A stretch of 9,285 bases of DNA. Source: Oscillospiraceae bacterium. GTDB lineage: Bacteria > Bacillota > Clostridia > Oscillospirales > Ruminococcaceae. Below, piece by piece: positions 6,669-9,285 of the stretch. Where the stretch lies: NCBI GenBank assembly GCA_015067375.1, contig SVMQ01000069.1:1-9285 (forward strand). The letters are read 5' to 3'. The notes below the pieces were generated by a model that worked only from the letters and a program-made list of their open reading frames with translations, did no database searches and was not told where the DNA came from. Position 1 is the stretch's first letter; every line of letters begins with the position of its first letter. The position numbers and the translations under genes were made by a program.

Positions 6669-6714
6669 GGCAATACCGCACAGAGTCTTCAGATGATCTT
6701 TGTGCGGTGTTGCC
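6669..6714 (-). repeat. 46-nt inverted repeat in the repressor leader
   Basis: Arms 6669-6685 and 6698-6714 are 17 bp each and pair fully if two G-T wobbles are allowed; the loop is 12 nt. The core is ACCGCACA/TGTGCGGT, flanked by GGCAA/TTGCC. It lies between the promoter (-10 at 6742-6747) and the start codon at 6639, about 30 bases before the ATG, so it should be transcribed. The long arms suit an RNA hairpin or a dispersed palindromic repeat better than a repressor operator. No T-run follows on the - strand. Confidence 0.75.
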
Positions 6715-6741
6715 CTGATACTATAATAAACTATATAATAT

Positions 6742-6770
6742 ATGATATCACAAACCTATGCTTTCGTCAA
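6742..6770 (-). promoter_or_regulatory. Housekeeping-type promoter for the repressor-MBL unit
   Basis: On the - strand TTGACG (6765-6770) and TATCAT (6742-6747) are separated by exactly 17 bases, close to the SigA consensus. The transcript would start near 6735 and have a leader of about 95 nt containing the 46-nt hairpin. The AT-rich, repetitive stretch at 6719-6750 overlaps the -10 and start region and would be a natural place for an autoregulatory operator, but I see no clean DtxR or MntR box. Confidence 0.65.
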
Positions 6771-6782
6771 GTGTTAAAGCAT
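6758..6782. other. Short inverted repeat over the -35 box
   Basis: ATGCTTT (6758-6764) and AAAGCAT (6776-6782) are perfect complements with an 11-nt loop that contains the -35 box. On the + strand T-rich sequence follows, giving a terminator-like shape, but no + strand gene precedes it. It may be an operator or a weak stop for antisense transcripts, or chance. Confidence 0.35.
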
Positions 6783-6801
6783 TTTTGTAAGACTTTTGTA
6801 A

Positions 6802-9285
6802 TCACTCAACGGATTTCAGCGACTCGACCATGCTGATCTTTTTCAGCACAGTTGTCATGATAAGGTTTACCACCAGAGAGAACACTACCGTGATCACGAA
6901 CGAGAATATATAGGATGTCGCATGGATAGTCCTGCCGAACATCACCTCGTCTATCTCCGCCGTCTGAACAACGAACTGACACAGCACTATTCCGAGCAGC
7001 AGACCAACGCCGCTTCCCATAAGTGAAAGTATGATATTCTCACGGAAAACATAGGTCGCTACCTCGCCGTCATAGAAACCAAGCACCTTTAGTGTGGCTA
7101 TCTCGCGTATACGCTCTGTAATATTTACGTTCGTTAAATTATACAGAACGACAAATGCCAACGCGCCTGCCGATACTATCAGCACCACTATAACAAGGTC
7201 TATCATGCCCAGCATATCGCTGAACGAATTAGACGAAGCCGAGTTGAGTATAACGCTCAGCACTCCATCACAGTCCATCATTTTTGTGGAAAATTCTTCT
7301 GCAGTCGCGTCATCGTCGGACATTCCGTTTGTGAAGTACACCATGTTGTATTCGGGAGCGTGTCCGAAGAGCTCGCCGTACAGCGCCTCTGTCATATACA
7401 CATAATGGCTTGCATAATGCTCAGTTATTGCACCGACCTTTACTGTGCGCGTCTGTTTGTCGTTTATCTGCAGCTGTACCTCGTCACCGACTGTAACACC
7501 CAGCAGCTTCGCCAGCTTCTCTGTGAATATCGTACCGTCAGCAAAAGACACCTTCTCCTTTGATATGCGCTCATGGAAGTCTATCATACCCTCAAGCACC
7601 GCGCTGTCCTCCGCCACAGTCACATAGGCCTGTACATTTGCTGTGCTGCTCGATACGGTATACTGCTTTATCAGCGCGGGAGTGTACACTGTTTCGGGGT
7701 TGTAATCAAGCAGCTCGTCATAGAGCGCCTGCTCCTCCTCGGGAGTGCGGTCATCCTCGACCGCGATATAGCCACTGTACTGATATATCTCACCATACTG
7801 CAGGTCGATTATGTCGGAAACGGAGTTCTTAAGTCCGAAGCCTGCCATCATGAGCGCGGTACAGCCTGCGATGCCGACAACGGTCATGAACATCCTGCGC
7901 TTGTATCTGAACAGATTACGACCAGACACCTTAGCGAAAAAGCCCATCCTGTTCCAGATAAAGCCGATACGCTCCAGCAGCACGCGCTTGCCTGCCTTGG
8001 GCGCTTTTGGTCGCATAAGCGATGCAGGAGTTTCCGCAAGCACCTTTTTACAGCTGAAGAATACCGTCAGCGCTATCGCCGCTATCATAGAGCCTGCCGC
8101 GATCGCAATCGTAGACATTTTAAACTCACAGTATACTTCTGTAACAATATACATAATAGAATATGCATAGATGATAACATTCGGGAACAGCACCATTCCA
8201 CCAAACGCTCCGACAAGGCTTCCTATCGTTGCTGCCAACAGTGCATACGCCATATAATGCAGCATTATCCTGCTGTTTGAGTATCCAAGCGCTTTCAGTG
8301 TGCCGACCTGCGTTCTGTTCTCCTCCACCATTCTTGACATCGTTGTAAGGCAGACAAGTCCTGCGACAAGCAGGAAGAACACAGGGAATATCGCCGCGAT
8401 CTTGTCTATCCTGTCCGCGTTGCTGCTGTACTCGGTATAGCCCGGATTATCGTCGCGCGTGAATATATACCACTTCGCCTCGCCTGCATCTGCTATCTTC
8501 TGCTTTGCGTCGGCTATCTCCTTTTCAGCGTCTGCTATCTCAGTGTTGAAAGTCGCAAGACCCTCCTCATATTCCTTTTTGCCGTCAGCAAGCTGTTTTT
8601 TCGCGTCCTCTATCTCCGCAAGGCCATCTTCATACTGCTTTACGCCGTCCTCGTACTCTGCGCGTTTTTCTGCTAAAGTTGCCGCACCCTCGTTGTACTG
8701 ACGCTCCGCATCCTCTATCTGTGCAAGTCCGTCATTGTACTGTGCAAGTCCGTCAAGGTACTGCTCATATCCTGCAAGAAAGTCATCCTGACCCTGTTCA
8801 AAGGTCTTGACGCCCTCCTCATATTGCTCAACGCCATCGTTGTACTGCTTCCAGCCGCTGTCTATCTCCTGCTGCGCCTGTGCAAGCTGCTGCTCGCCCT
8901 GTGTCAGCACCTGTTCATTTGTGTTAAGCTCCGCAAGACCTGCATCTATCTGTGCCTTTGCCGCATCAAGCTGTATCTTTGTCTGTTCAAGGATAGCTCT
9001 GCTCTGTTCCAGCTCAACTTTTTGTTGAATTATCAGTGAATTATCCTCACCGTATACTAAAATTGCACCTTCAAGCTGCTTTTCGCCTTCAATAAGTTGC
9101 GCCATACCTTGTTCATACTGAGCGAGGCCAGCTTCATATTCTGCCTGTGCCTGCTCCAGCTGCGCTTTTCCTGCTTCAAACTGCTCTCGTCCTGCTGCAA
9201 GCTCCGCTGCATTTTTGTCTATCTCAGCTTGTCCTGCTTCAAGCTGTGCCTTGCTGTCATCAAGCTGCTTTTTGGCTTGCTCAAG
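6802..9285 (-). CDS. FtsX-like ABC transporter permease with large coiled-coil domain (5'-truncated)
   Basis: 827 residues are visible; the frame runs open off the right edge, so the N-terminus and its first membrane helix are missing. Fragment residues ~1-268 form a heptad-repeat coiled coil, expected outside the membrane. An FtsX domain follows: a helix at ~297-318, cytoplasmic EENRTQVGTLKALGYSNSRI, then helices at ~343-385 and ~393-413. Another helix sits at ~465-485 after the basic RYKRRMF segment, leading into an external domain (~490-690) of the MacB type. The final FtsX domain has helices at ~693-716, ~746-772 and ~791-816, with the loop ERIREIATLKVLGFYDGEV. Such permeases pair with an ATPase, here presumably encoded just upstream. 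They move no substrate through a channel in the MacB model but transmit ATP-driven motion across the membrane. Substrate is unknown. The stop is TGA (6802-6804). No clear terminator follows, so some transcripts may enter the repressor gene. Confidence 0.88.
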   Translation of the reverse strand, partial: LEQAKKQLDDSKAQLEAGQAEIDKNAAELAAGREQFEAGKAQLEQAQAEYEAGLAQYEQGMAQLIEGEKQLEGAILVYGEDNSLIIQQKVELEQSRAILEQTKIQLDAAKAQIDAGLAELNTNEQVLTQGEQQLAQAQQEIDSGWKQYNDGVEQYEEGVKTFEQGQDDFLAGYEQYLDGLAQYNDGLAQIEDAERQYNEGAATLAEKRAEYEDGVKQYEDGLAEIEDAKKQLADGKKEYEEGLATFNTEIADAEKEIADAKQKIADAGEAKWYIFTRDDNPGYTEYSSNADRIDKIAAIFPVFFLLVAGLVCLTTMSRMVEENRTQVGTLKALGYSNSRIMLHYMAYALLAATIGSLVGAFGGMVLFPNVIIYAYSIMYIVTEVYCEFKMSTIAIAAGSMIAAIALTVFFSCKKVLAETPASLMRPKAPKAGKRVLLERIGFIWNRMGFFAKVSGRNLFRYKRRMFMTVVGIAGCTALMMAGFGLKNSVSDIIDLQYGEIYQYSGYIAVEDDRTPEEEQALYDELLDYNPETVYTPALIKQYTVSSSTANVQAYVTVAEDSAVLEGMIDFHERISKEKVSFADGTIFTEKLAKLLGVTVGDEVQLQINDKQTRTVKVGAITEHYASHYVYMTEALYGELFGHAPEYNMVYFTNGMSDDDATAEEFSTKMMDCDGVLSVILNSASSNSFSDMLGMIDLVIVVLIVSAGALAFVVLYNLTNVNITERIREIATLKVLGFYDGEVATYVFRENIILSLMGSGVGLLLGIVLCQFVVQTAEIDEVMFGRTIHATSYIFSFVITVVFSLVVNLIMTTVLKKISMVESLKSVE
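8482..9285 (-). repeat. Glycine-phased heptad repeats of the permease coiled coil
   Basis: The frame reads as back-to-back 7-residue units, many of the form xxGxxQY/L, for example NDGVEQY, EEGVKTF, LDGLAQY, NDGLAQI, EDGVKQY, ADGKKEY and EEGLATF. About 24 units run from ~9021 to ~8482. Ten more lie before a break (about 9078-9022) where the pattern stops, and the array continues beyond the window edge. At the DNA level these are degenerate 21-nt repeats. Confidence 0.8.

Noticed and set aside
7573..8280. 235-codon open frame on the + strand opposite the permease
   Set aside because: It lies opposite conserved FtsX-domain sequence, is His/Arg/Cys-rich and low in recognisable structure. It is a shadow.
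8482..9285. Tandem DNA repeat or CRISPR-like array
   Set aside because: The 21-nt periodicity follows protein heptads in an open frame, the units are degenerate, and there are no spacers of constant length.

Overview
The window looks like chromosomal DNA of a gut or rumen Clostridia member, most like Ruminococcus/Oscillospiraceae. The evidence is a mid-GC composition, a single-chain purL of clostridial type, an ECF sigma/membrane anti-sigma pair, and a secreted protein combining RCC1 repeats, BIG2 domains and a C-terminal Fn3-like domain. The genus is inferred from protein style, not from a marker gene.

Layout, left to right. (1) The 3' end of purL (+ strand, bases 1-307) closes with a strong hairpin terminator. 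(2) Bases 319-506 hold no gene. They contain two hairpins with the same GATCCCCGAG stem, flanking a 106-nt imperfect inverted repeat. (3) All remaining genes lie on the - strand, so read right to left. A translationally coupled ECF sigma factor (1589-2059, TTG start) and single-pass anti-sigma protein (507-1592) converge on purL. (4) A 992-residue secreted RCC1 protein (2212-5190) carries 14 RCC1 repeats, two BIG2 domains and an Fn3-like domain, and has its own terminator. (5) A short DtxR/MntR-type metal-dependent repressor (6262-6639) is followed by a metallo-beta-lactamase-fold protein of the COG1237 type (5341-6195), probably in one transcript. A recognisable promoter (6742-6770) and a 46-nt leader hairpin precede the pair. 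(6) A large FtsX-like ABC transporter permease (6802-9285) runs off the right edge. Its visible N-terminal part is a long heptad-periodic coiled coil.

Likely roles: purL is housekeeping. The sigma/anti-sigma pair should be a surface-signal regulatory switch whose targets are not visible here. The RCC1 protein is exported and its ligand is unknown. The repressor and MBL protein suggest a metal-responsive unit. The permease is probably half of a MacB/FtsX-type complex whose ATPase would lie beyond the right edge.

I found no CRISPR array, tRNA, rRNA, transposase or phage gene. The main points worth a second look are the palindromic element beside purL, the 7+7 RCC1 repeat count, the MBL protein whose HxHxDH motif has Ala in place of Asp, the repressor leader hairpin, and the glycine-phased coiled coil of the permease. 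None of these by itself demonstrates a new system.
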